DNA of 64,000 nucleotides from JACNIZ01 sp964344765 (GTDB lineage: Bacteria > Planctomycetota > UBA1135): NCBI GenBank assembly GCA_964344765.1, contig CAYFOM010000014.1:31063-95062 (forward strand), read 5' to 3'. Below the pieces are notes generated by a model that was not told the DNA's origin, searched no databases, and saw only the letters and a list, made by a program, of their open reading frames with translations. How positions within the stretch are numbered: the first letter of the stretch is position 1; the number at the start of each line of letters is the position of its first letter. The translations under genes were made by a program, and so were the position numbers. Positions 50,215 through 58,348 of this stretch are shown here, piece after piece.

Positions 50215-51384
50215 ATGAGCCCTCTCACTGGGAAATACCACCTGACAACCGTTGCCGGCGAACAAGTGAAGGCATTTGTTCCTGAGCCGTTACCGTTGCG
50301 GGCCCAAGTGGATCTGAGCGGTTCGATAGGGTTTTTATTGGGCAGGGCAGGCGAGGCAGTGGCCAGGTTGGACGGCGTAGCGAGTGTTTTGCCGGACCCG
50401 CTAATTTTCCTCTACTCCTTTGTTCGCAAGGAGGCTCAGCTTTCTTCACAGATTGAAGGAACGCAATCCTCCCTATCCGAACTTCTGGTGTACGAGACCG
50501 CCGAGGCACCTGGAGTCCCTATAGAGGATGTCTTGGAAGTTGCGAACTATGTTGCTGCGCTGGAGCATGGCATCGACCGAATTCGAAATGGATTTCCCCT
50601 TTCCAATCGGTTGCTTCGCGAAATTCACGCAATCCTTTTGCGAAGTGGCCGAGGTGCGACTTCCCAACCTGGGGAATTCCGGCGGAGCCAAAACTGGATT
50701 GGAGGTACTCGGCCTGGCAACGCACACTTCGTCCCTGCGCCGAGCGATCAGGTCGTCGCATGCATGGGGGATTTGGAGTTGTTCCTCCATCAAACGAATG
50801 GTGTGTTGCCTCCACTCGTGGTTGCTGCAATGGCCCACGTCCAGTTCGAAACCATCCACCCGTTCTTGGATGGCAATGGTCGAATTGGGCGTCTTCTAAT
50901 TTCTTTGCTCCTAACCGAGCGCGGTGTGTTGCACGAACCCTTGCTGTACCTCAGTCTTTGGCTTAAGCAGCATCGGGATCTGTATTACCAAAAATTAGAT
51001 GCAGTTCGGACCGAGGGTGATTGGCAAGGATGGTTTGATTTCTTCTTCGAAGCCGTATGCGAGGCGGCTGGTTCCGCAGTTCAAACTGCGCAAAGTCTGA
51101 TGAAAATGTTTGAGTTGGATCGTTCCAAGTTGCAAAACGGCGGTCGAAGTGTTGGCAATGTCTTACGTGTCCACGGCGAGTTGAAACGAAAGGTAATTGT
51201 TTCAGTTCCGACCCTGGTGGAGGAATTGAAAATAGCGCCGCCGACAGTCAATCGTGCGATAAAGCGATTGGAAACAGCGGGAATCGTACGCGAAATCTCT
51301 GGCCGCAAACGAGACCGGATGTGGGCTTATTCCGAGTACCTTCAAATTCTTTCTGAGGGTACGGAGCCGTATTCCGATCGCTAA
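50215..51384 (+). CDS. Fic-family AMP-transferase with C-terminal winged helix
   Basis: The 389-residue protein has an N-terminal Fic_N domain with the autoinhibitory motif S-x-x-x-E-G (SSQIEG, residues 77-82; class II Fic). The catalytic Fic loop is HPFLDGNGRIGR starting at His215, matching HPFx(D/E)GN(G/K)R. The N-terminal part LDGVASVLPDPLIFLYSFVR and region GEFRRSQNWIGGTRPGNAHF are typical of Fic/DOC proteins. The C-terminal 75 residues carry a winged helix (VPTLVEELKIAPPTVNRAIK; LETAGIVREISGRKRD). Fic enzymes transfer AMP to hydroxyls of target proteins; targets here are unknown. No separate antitoxin gene is adjacent. It stands next to tRNA-Leu, a common site for acquired genes. Confidence 0.93.
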   Translation: MSPLTGKYHLTTVAGEQVKAFVPEPLPLRAQVDLSGSIGFLLGRAGEAVARLDGVASVLPDPLIFLYSFVRKEAQLSSQIEGTQSSLSELLVYETAEAPGVPIEDVLEVANYVAALEHGIDRIRNGFPLSNRLLREIHAILLRSGRGATSQPGEFRRSQNWIGGTRPGNAHFVPAPSDQVVACMGDLELFLHQTNGVLPPLVVAAMAHVQFETIHPFLDGNGRIGRLLISLLLTERGVLHEPLLYLSLWLKQHRDLYYQKLDAVRTEGDWQGWFDFFFEAVCEAAGSAVQTAQSLMKMFELDRSKLQNGGRSVGNVLRVHGELKRKVIVSVPTLVEELKIAPPTVNRAIKRLETAGIVREISGRKRDRMWAYSEYLQILSEGTEPYSDR

Positions 51385-51398
51385 ATAATTGGGATGGA

Positions 51399-52457
51399 TC
51401 AGAAGTAAAGCAGCACTCTATTGCTGGTCGAGCATGAACCCAAGTCCAAGGCCTGTAGCCAAACCAATCCTGCGGCGGATGGGGGGACTCGACTCGGTCC
51501 AGGGCCAATAGTTGCAAAGCCCGAGGAGTCCGCTGTGGTGACCGCAAGCAGTTTCATAGTTGCGTGGAGATCCATCGGAGTACCAGCGCACGGAAAACCG
51601 GATGGAATGGGGGATGGCCCTCCCTCTCCTTTGGCCCAAAGAACAGCGACCTGACCGTTCGGTGTAATTCCAGTCATTTTGGCTTCCATGAAATGGCCGG
51701 CAGTTCCATTGAGCCATAATGCAAAGTTTGGCTTGGAACCCTCAACGAAGGTCGTTTCGCCCCAAATGTTTGAACTCGAGACCCAGTCTATTGGCGAGCG
51801 AATTCCGGACCTTGAATCTTGGACCCATAGAGCATGGTCAAGGTAGTAAAGAGCTCCTGAGTCATCGAAGCACATGGACATAGTTGTCCCAACGGGCCCG
51901 GAGAAGTTGGGGTTTACATCCGTTGCAATGCCAGTTGAAGTGTCGATGCGAACTAGCCCTTCAAATGAGTTTTGACCATAAAGTTGATCTCCTTTGAAAT
52001 CTAGTGCGAGGAGATTGACGATTCCAGTTGAGCCAATGAGCGTCTCTGCTCCTGTGGCTAAGTTGATGGTATATAGGTCGTAAACTCCTCCGCCCAATGG
52101 CCAAATGGGATCGTGCCCCACGAAAAGAGTGTCATCGGGCCCAAACGCCATACAGCTAATTCCGGAAAGACTTGTCTGAAGAATAAAGGTGCCGGCGCCA
52201 GTTTGTGGATCCACGCGATAAATAGAGAAATTGGAAATCCAATCACCTGTAGCAGCGTAGAGCTCCCCTATAGAATTTTGGGCAAGGCCGGTCCACTCGT
52301 TGGAATGATGGCCAGTCCACCCAATCAAATTCGTGACACCGGTTTGCGGGTTAATCTCATGAATGTCACCGCCGCCGCCCAGCGCAATTATTTGCTGGGC
52401 ACTTAGATGTGTTGTCAGTAAATAGGCTGACAACAGAAACGAATAGAAAAACTTCAT
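51399..52457 (-). CDS. Secreted beta-propeller-like protein of unknown function
   Basis: A signal peptide (KFFYSFLLSAYLLTTHLSAQ) precedes repeats such as IIALGGGGDIHEINPQTGVT, GLAQNSIGELYAATGDWI, YRVDPQTGAGTFILQTSLSG, YTINLATGAETLIGSTGIV and LVRIDTSTGIATDVNPNF. They resemble DUF4394/WD40-like propellers that alternate a G-x-L-Y strand and a D-x-x-T-G-x-x-T strand. The last 100 residues form a beta-rich module ending SAAGLVWLQALDLGSCSTSN, comparable to the C-terminal module of other secreted proteins in the window. It is convergent with the Fic gene. Function unknown. Confidence 0.78.
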   Translation of the reverse strand: MKFFYSFLLSAYLLTTHLSAQQIIALGGGGDIHEINPQTGVTNLIGWTGHHSNEWTGLAQNSIGELYAATGDWISNFSIYRVDPQTGAGTFILQTSLSGISCMAFGPDDTLFVGHDPIWPLGGGVYDLYTINLATGAETLIGSTGIVNLLALDFKGDQLYGQNSFEGLVRIDTSTGIATDVNPNFSGPVGTTMSMCFDDSGALYYLDHALWVQDSRSGIRSPIDWVSSSNIWGETTFVEGSKPNFALWLNGTAGHFMEAKMTGITPNGQVAVLWAKGEGGPSPIPSGFPCAGTPMDLHATMKLLAVTTADSSGFATIGPGPSRVPPSAAGLVWLQALDLGSCSTSNRVLLYF

Positions 52458-52477
52458 GGCTCTTTTCTACCACTATT

Positions 52478-53902
52478 CTATTCCACTTTTGTAACTTGAT
52501 TTGAATTTCCAGGCGGACGTTTGTTGCGGTTGATTTCGACGCAGTGGTCGTGCAGGAGTTTTTGCAGTTGCTTGACGACCTCGGAGTGTTGAGCGGCGAC
52601 GTCGGTGGTTTCAGCGATGTCGGTTTCTAAGTTGTAGAGCTTCATCGCTTTGCTTTCTGTGTCGAGGAATCCCTTCCACTTGCCCAATCGCACCGCACGT
52701 TGACGATAGAAATAGGGACGGGATGGGTAGCGCGAGGAATCCTGTGCGGTCAGCAGCGGCAGAATGCTGATGCCGTCGATTTTGCGTTGGGGGAGTGACG
52801 GCGCATTCACGATTTCGGCGATGGTGGGGAGGATGTCAATGGTCGCGGCAACTTCCGAACAAACAGTATTCGCAGGAATGATTTCGGGCCACCACATCAC
52901 CGCCGGTACACGCATGCCGCCTTCGCGGATTTGGAATTTAAAACCACTTAACGGCAGCGCCGAGCCACCGGTGCGTCGGTTTTGATTGCCTTTGACCTTG
53001 TCGGTTGCGTTGCCTTTCAAATCCCACGGGCCGTTATCGGAGGTGTAAATCACCAGCGTGTTTTGCGCCAATCCAAGTCGCTCCAACTCGCTAACAATCT
53101 GGCCGACGCTCCAGTCAATCTCTTCAATGCAATCTCCATAAAGCCCAGCTTCACTGGTACCGGCGAACTGCTCCGATGCAAAAAGCGGAATATGCGGCAT
53201 CGTATGCGGCATGTACAAAAAGAACGGTTGATCGCGATTCGCACGCATGAACTTCAAAGCTTCATCGGTGTAGCGCTTCGTCAACTTGCTTTGATCGGCG
53301 GGGTACTCAATGACCGCATCATCACGCATCAACGGCACCCAATTCTTCCTATCTTCCCACATCGATTCCCGCGTCACCCCTTCGCGTAAGTGCAACGAAT
53401 CGGCCAGCTTCATATCCAGTCCGATCGACATGTCGTTGCTGTAGGGAATGCCCAAGTAGGAATCAAAACCGTGATTCATCGGCAAGAACTTGGGCAGGTG
53501 TCCCAAATGCCATTTGCCAATACACGCAGTGGCATATCCATTCACCTTCAACAACTCGGCCAACGTGGTTTCGTCGGGGTTGAGGCCTACGGTGGAATCC
53601 GGCCACAGCACATTCAGATTGCCGACACGCTGCGGATAACAACCCGTCAGCAACGCAGCCCGCGACGGCGTGCACACCGGATCGGCCGAATAAAAATCAG
53701 TGAAGCGCATGCCCTCGCGCGCCAGCCGATCGAGATGAGGCGTTTTGAGATTCGGCGAGCCGTAACAACCAAGGTCCTGATATCCCTGGTCATCCGTGAA
53801 AATCACGATCACATTCGGACGACTGGCGTCGACGGTCTGCTCGGCGGGGGCTTGGCAAGACGCAACGGTGAGGCAGGAGGCGAGAAGAATGGAGGTTCGC
53901 AT
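52478..53902 (-). CDS. Type I sulfatase (arylsulfatase-like), putative lipoprotein
   Basis: The product has a lipoprotein signal (SILLASCLTVASCQAP, lipobox V-A-S-C) and a full sulfatase domain: RPNVIVIFTDDQGYQDLGCY, the formylglycine motif C-T-P-S-R in ADPVCTPSRAALLTG, and TACIGKWHLGHLPKFLPMNH, then LVIYTSDNGPWD and REGGMRVPAVMWWPE. At about 474 residues it has the usual length. Activity requires formylglycine formation at the motif cysteine. Likely substrates are sulfated polysaccharides. It is divergent from the dockerin-tailed CotH gene, whose start is 90 nt away. Confidence 0.94.
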   Translation of the reverse strand: MRTSILLASCLTVASCQAPAEQTVDASRPNVIVIFTDDQGYQDLGCYGSPNLKTPHLDRLAREGMRFTDFYSADPVCTPSRAALLTGCYPQRVGNLNVLWPDSTVGLNPDETTLAELLKVNGYATACIGKWHLGHLPKFLPMNHGFDSYLGIPYSNDMSIGLDMKLADSLHLREGVTRESMWEDRKNWVPLMRDDAVIEYPADQSKLTKRYTDEALKFMRANRDQPFFLYMPHTMPHIPLFASEQFAGTSEAGLYGDCIEEIDWSVGQIVSELERLGLAQNTLVIYTSDNGPWDLKGNATDKVKGNQNRRTGGSALPLSGFKFQIREGGMRVPAVMWWPEIIPANTVCSEVAATIDILPTIAEIVNAPSLPQRKIDGISILPLLTAQDSSRYPSRPYFYRQRAVRLGKWKGFLDTESKAMKLYNLETDIAETTDVAAQHSEVVKQLQKLLHDHCVEINRNKRPPGNSNQVTKVE

Positions 53903-53992
53903 CGGCAGAACTTCAGTCTAATCCAAAGTTTTCTGTCCGCTGGATTTCAAAACCGTGCAAGGACAACCGCTCCCTTTCCCTTAGCACGAACC

Positions 53993-56278
53993 ATGAACAC
54001 GAAAATCCTCCTCCCACTATTAGTGGCGTCCTCCCCGATTGTCGCACCGGCTTTGCAAGCTCAGGAAGGCATCGATTTCTTCGACGAATCCGTCATCCGC
54101 TCGCTCGAACTGCACTTCGAAGACGGCACCTGGCCCGATGTTCTGGAAGAATACTGGCCGTACGTTCAAACGCCGAGCCTGAACATCACCGCTTTCTTGG
54201 ACGGCACGATGTTGCCGAACACCGAGGTCATGTATCACGGCGGTTATTCCTTTTTGACCACACCGACCAATCCATGGGGTGTGGGAATGTACCCATGGGA
54301 AATCGAACTGGATGACGAAATCGGCGACCTCGACGAATTCCGCCTGAAAAACACCCGCAGCTTGGTCGGTGATGTCGGCTTCATGCGCCGCGTGCTGGCA
54401 CTACGCATTTTCCGCCGCCATATGCCGGCCCAACGAACCGGTTTTATGGGTGTGTCCGTCACTCCGCACCCCGATATGGGGCCGCTGCCGGATTGGTACG
54501 ACCCGGCGTGGGTTTTTGATCCGACCTCGCTCGGCATCTACGCCCACCAAGAGCACACCGACGGACGCTTTCTTGATCGCCGCTTTCATGGCGACGGCGA
54601 GTTCCGTTTCAGCTTCACCAACTTGTCGAACTTCAACCCAACTCCGCCCAACCTACCGGCTGGCGTTTGGCTAGGCGGCAACACCGATATCGGCGATTGG
54701 AATTGCGACGACTTCTGCCCGCAGCAGATGATTTACGACATCTGCGACGCGCTGGATCACCCGGTCGACGTGCCCGGCACGCCCGAGTTCCGCGCCGCCT
54801 TGGCAGATGGGCTGGACATCGATGCATACCTGTGGTCGATGGCTTGTTGGCTGGCGGTGCAAAACCGCGACGGCTTCCAATCCAAGCTGCTCGAAGACCG
54901 CGGCAATGGTCGATTGGTGCTGTTCCCGCACGATATGAATGACTGCTTTAGCCAGGGCTTGGCGCCGCACCAAATCGATCCGCCGACCTTGTTCGGAGGC
55001 ATTACCGATCAAATCATGGCTGATGGCCACTTGGCGCTGCGGTACCTGCACCACCAGCGACGCGTGATTCGCAATTCCATGAACCCCGCCGGATTCACCG
55101 GATTGAAGGACATCTACCGCGGATTGATCGCCAATCATGATTTGGGCCAGGATCAGTCCATGTGGATTAACGGTTCCTTCCCCGATCCAAGTGGTCCGTT
55201 CGTATTGGATGGCGGCGCCGCCAACGACGCCTTGTTCGATGCGAATTTTGATGTGGTTCTGGACTCGATCAGCGACCGTTATACCGAGCTGGTATCCGAC
55301 CCGTTGTTGAACCGACCGGAAGCGCCGATCTTGAAGGTCGCGTACAACAAAAACCCAATCGCTGAAACCGCCAACGTGGTTGAAGCGCGCGCGCTTGCCC
55401 TGCCCGGATCGATCGTGCAGTTGTACTGGCGCAGCGAAGGCGCATATCAACCCATCACCATGGTGGATGACGGCAGCAACGGCGACGCGGTGGCCGGCGA
55501 CTTCGTTTACACCGCGGCCATCCCGCCGCTGGCGTCGGGCAGCTTTGTTGACTTCTACATCGAGGTCATCACCAACTACACCCAGGGCGAAGATGTCTTC
55601 GATCCGGCGTCGATGGCGGCCGCGGCTTACTGGCCGGAAAACGCCGAGATGGATCCGATTCGATTGCATGTTGCCAATGCTTGGAACCCCGGTGACATCG
55701 TCATCAATGAATTCCTCATCGGCGATGGCGGCGGCGACCAAAACGAGTGGGTCGAGATCTACAACGATGGCGACACCAGCGTTGATCTATCCGGTTGGTC
55801 GCTAGACGACGACGTCTTCGGCGCGGTGGAAGATCCAGGCGATACCGAAGCTTTCACCTTTGCCGCCGGCACCATGTTGGCACCGGGTGAGTTCCTGCGA
55901 ATCTGGACCAACGCCGATTTGCAGACCGCCAACCAAGCGCTGTTCAACATGAAGCACAAAGAAGGCGTCATTACCCTGCGTGATGGGGCGGGGGCGATGG
56001 CCGACATCCACCGCTATCTGCGCCAGACCGAGCGCATCAGCGAAGGTCGCATCACCGACGGCGCGCCGGTGTGGGTGAAGTTCACCAATCCAACTCCGGA
56101 TGCAACCAATGGCAACCCGATCGACCTCAACAGCGACGGCGAAATCAACACGTCTGACTTGTTAATCCTGCTCGGCAACTTCGGTTCCTTCGGCATCGAC
56201 ATCGCCGGCGACTTCAATGGCGACTGGGTGGTGGACAACTTCGACATCCAGCTGTTCAACGAAGTCATGAACGGCTAA
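53993..56278 (+). CDS. Secreted CotH-family protein with lamin-tail and dockerin-like C terminus
   Basis: The open frame begins at 53390, but that part lies antisense to the sulfatase; ATG at 53993 gives a signal peptide (KILLPLLVASSPIVAPALQA). CotH kinase-like segments: FFDESVIRSLELHFEDGTWP, EVMYHGGYSF, FRLKNTRSLVGDVGFMRRVL and LVLFPHDMNDCFSQGL. A domain with GDAVAGDFVYTAAIPPLASG follows, then a lamin-tail domain (IVINEFLIGDGGGDQNEWVE; DLSGWSLDDDVFGAVEDPG). The end is dockerin-like with two EF-hand-type repeats: DLNSDGEINTSDLLILLGNF and DFNGDWVVDNFDIQLFNEVM. It lacks the C-terminal module of the other CotH protein. Function in planctomycetes is unknown. Confidence 0.92.
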   Translation: MNTKILLPLLVASSPIVAPALQAQEGIDFFDESVIRSLELHFEDGTWPDVLEEYWPYVQTPSLNITAFLDGTMLPNTEVMYHGGYSFLTTPTNPWGVGMYPWEIELDDEIGDLDEFRLKNTRSLVGDVGFMRRVLALRIFRRHMPAQRTGFMGVSVTPHPDMGPLPDWYDPAWVFDPTSLGIYAHQEHTDGRFLDRRFHGDGEFRFSFTNLSNFNPTPPNLPAGVWLGGNTDIGDWNCDDFCPQQMIYDICDALDHPVDVPGTPEFRAALADGLDIDAYLWSMACWLAVQNRDGFQSKLLEDRGNGRLVLFPHDMNDCFSQGLAPHQIDPPTLFGGITDQIMADGHLALRYLHHQRRVIRNSMNPAGFTGLKDIYRGLIANHDLGQDQSMWINGSFPDPSGPFVLDGGAANDALFDANFDVVLDSISDRYTELVSDPLLNRPEAPILKVAYNKNPIAETANVVEARALALPGSIVQLYWRSEGAYQPITMVDDGSNGDAVAGDFVYTAAIPPLASGSFVDFYIEVITNYTQGEDVFDPASMAAAAYWPENAEMDPIRLHVANAWNPGDIVINEFLIGDGGGDQNEWVEIYNDGDTSVDLSGWSLDDDVFGAVEDPGDTEAFTFAAGTMLAPGEFLRIWTNADLQTANQALFNMKHKEGVITLRDGAGAMADIHRYLRQTERISEGRITDGAPVWVKFTNPTPDATNGNPIDLNSDGEINTSDLLILLGNFGSFGIDIAGDFNGDWVVDNFDIQLFNEVMNG

Positions 56279-56371
56279 GGAGCAATCCACAGGTGAAATC
56301 TCAATCTCGCAATTGAAATTCTCGGCTCCAGGGGGGGCTCGAAATCGTCGGCAAAGGCTAAACTTTTGTCC

Positions 56372-57409
56372 ATGACCCAGACCCCCCCGACCGAGGTCGC
56401 TCAGGGCCGGTCGCTGGCTTGTTTGCATAGTCTGGTGGGCAAGACCCCGCTGCTGGCTATCTGCTGCAAGTACCAGGGCAAAGAGCTGACCATCTACGCC
56501 AAGCACGAGACGCTGAACTTCACCGGTTCGATTAAGGACCGCATGGCGCTGGCGATCATTGCCGACGGCTATTCGCAGGGGCTGATCAAAGCCGACACCG
56601 TGATCGCCGAAGCCACCAGTGGCAACACCGGCATTTCCTTCGCGGCAATCGGCCGCGCGCTGGGTCATCGCGTGCGAATTTACATGCCGGATTGGATGAG
56701 CCAAGAACGCGTGACTTTGTTGGGCAGTTACGGTGCCGAGTTGGTGCCGGTGTCTAAGCAAGAAGGCGGCTTCCTAGGCAGTATCGAACGCGCTCGCAAA
56801 TACGCCGAGCGCGAGGACAACGTCTTCCTGCCCGAGCAGTTTGAAAACGACGCCAACGTCAAAGCGCACGAGCGCACCACCGGTCCGGAGTTGTTGGCGC
56901 AGTTGTCATTCCTAGGCAAAGCGCCCACCGGCTTTGTGGCCGGCGTCGGCACCGGCGGCACCGTCATGGGAGTGGGCAACTTCCTGCGCCGCAGCGTGCC
57001 CAACATGACCATCCACCCGTTGGAACCGGCCAACTCGCCGACGCTGCGCACCGGTCACAAAATCGGCAAGCACCGTATTCAGGGCATCTCCGATGAATTC
57101 ATTCCCGCCATCGTCAAGTTGGATGAGTTGGACGAAATCGTCGACGTACCCGACGGCGACGCGATTTTGATGGCGCAAAAGCTGTCGCAGCAACTTGGAT
57201 TGGCGGTCGGCATCAGCTCCGGCGCCAACTTCCTCGGCGCCTTGCAAATCGCCGCGGAACAAGGCGAGGGCTCGGTGGTTGCCACCGTGTTCGCCGATTC
57301 CAACAAGAAGTACTTGTCCACCGATTACGCATCGGAAGAGCCTGTCGAAGACGGCTACCAAACCCCCGACGTCGAGCTGATCGGCTTCCGCTCGGTTCCC
57401 GCTTGTTGA
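56372..57409 (+). CDS. Cysteine synthase-like PLP enzyme
   Basis: The product reads LACLHSLVGKTPLLAICCKY, HETLNFTGSIKDRMALAIIA with PLP lysine Lys55, IAEATSGNTGISFAAIGRAL (substrate loop), and the phosphate loop GVGTGGTVMGVGNFLRR. C-terminal SGANFLGALQIAAEQGEGSV is typical. It belongs to the CysK/CysM beta-family (O-acetylserine sulfhydrylase-like), but the K-T-P-L and S-I-K-D regions also fit related cystathionine-type or siderophore enzymes, so substrate is not certain. ATG at 56372 is used. The next gene starts 2 nt after its stop. Confidence 0.9.
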   Translation: MTQTPPTEVAQGRSLACLHSLVGKTPLLAICCKYQGKELTIYAKHETLNFTGSIKDRMALAIIADGYSQGLIKADTVIAEATSGNTGISFAAIGRALGHRVRIYMPDWMSQERVTLLGSYGAELVPVSKQEGGFLGSIERARKYAEREDNVFLPEQFENDANVKAHERTTGPELLAQLSFLGKAPTGFVAGVGTGGTVMGVGNFLRRSVPNMTIHPLEPANSPTLRTGHKIGKHRIQGISDEFIPAIVKLDELDEIVDVPDGDAILMAQKLSQQLGLAVGISSGANFLGALQIAAEQGEGSVVATVFADSNKKYLSTDYASEEPVEDGYQTPDVELIGFRSVPAC

Positions 57410-57410
57410 T

Positions 57411-58238
57411 ATGCCTAGCCCACGCCTTTCGCTGCAAACCACCACGCTGTGGGAATACCCATCGCAACACTACGGCAAAGGCGAGCAAGGCAGCGCCGAT
57501 TACAAAGGCGCAACGCCAAGTTGGGTGATTTGGAATCTGCTGCAGCGCTACACCGAACCGGGCCAAGTCGTGCTCGACCCGATGTGCGGCAGCGGCACCA
57601 CGTGGGATGTATGCGAGGAACTCGAACGCAACTGCTTCGCGTTCGATCTTCAACCCCAACGCGAAGAAATCGAAGAGGCCGACGCCCGCGATTTGCCGCT
57701 GGGTGAAGAAGTTGTCGACTTCGTCTTCATGGATCCGCCGTACGGCAAAAACCTGAAGTACTCGGGCAAGCCGGAATGCATCGGCGAGTTGGATGCGCGC
57801 GAGGAAGAATACTTCGACGCGATGCGCGTGGTGTTTGAAGAGGCATGGCGCGTATTAAAGCCGGGCGGACATCTTGCGGTTTACGTCTGCGATGTTTGGA
57901 CGCGTTCCATGTTCGTGCCTATCGGCATGCACTATCTCTTCATGCTGTCGCAGGTGTTCGAAGTGGTGGATCACATTGCGGTGGTGCGGCACAACAAAGA
58001 CTTGGATAAAGGCAACTACCACAAGGCGGCTGAAGAAACGAATTTCTTCTTGCGCGGATTCAACCACTTAATGATCGTGCGCAAGCCGGAGCAGCCGGCC
58101 GACGCGCCGAAGGCAAAGAAGGGAAAGCGCAGCGCCGGCCGGCCTAAAGGCAATCGCCGCGACGGCAATCGAAAGGGCAAAGGACGTGGCGGCAACAAAT
58201 CACGCCGGCGCGGTGGACGCGCAAGCGACATGATTTAA
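57411..58238 (+). CDS. Solitary DNA methyltransferase (DPPY-type) with basic tail
   Basis: The 275-residue product has AdoMet motif I VLDPMCGSGTTWDVCEELER and catalytic motif IV VFMDPPYGKNL; AdoMet binding precedes catalysis, as in gamma-order enzymes. An opening LWEYPSQHYG then GATPSWVIWNLLQRYT characterises a group of small N4/N6-type DNA methylase-like proteins. The last 50 residues are extremely Arg/Lys/Gly-rich (KAKKGKRSAGRPKGNRRDGN; KGRGGNKSRRRGGRASDM), likely a nucleic acid-binding tail. There is no restriction gene nearby, so it is probably an orphan enzyme. RNA as substrate is not excluded. It appears co-transcribed with the cysteine synthase-like gene. Confidence 0.85.
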   Translation: MPSPRLSLQTTTLWEYPSQHYGKGEQGSADYKGATPSWVIWNLLQRYTEPGQVVLDPMCGSGTTWDVCEELERNCFAFDLQPQREEIEEADARDLPLGEEVVDFVFMDPPYGKNLKYSGKPECIGELDAREEEYFDAMRVVFEEAWRVLKPGGHLAVYVCDVWTRSMFVPIGMHYLFMLSQVFEVVDHIAVVRHNKDLDKGNYHKAAEETNFFLRGFNHLMIVRKPEQPADAPKAKKGKRSAGRPKGNRRDGNRKGKGRGGNKSRRRGGRASDMI

Positions 58239-58348
58239 AAAACGCACGCTGACATTTTCGGAACAGGGTTTAATAGTTCTGGGAATTAAGGAAAATCGCA
58301 ACTGTCGCCTGAGCCACCAGGGCGGCGAACTCGAAAGGGATGCGTGCA

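Noticed and set aside
49993..51384. Integrated element at tRNA-Leu
   Set aside because: No integrase gene and no visible duplicate of the tRNA 3' end near the Fic gene; only the position is suggestive.
53390..53992. 200-residue N-terminal extension of the dockerin-tailed CotH protein
   Set aside because: It is antisense to the conserved sulfatase gene; ATG at 53993 gives a good signal peptide.
54671..55741. 356-codon minus-strand open frame
   Set aside because: Shadow of the CotH gene; no recognisable motifs and no start context.
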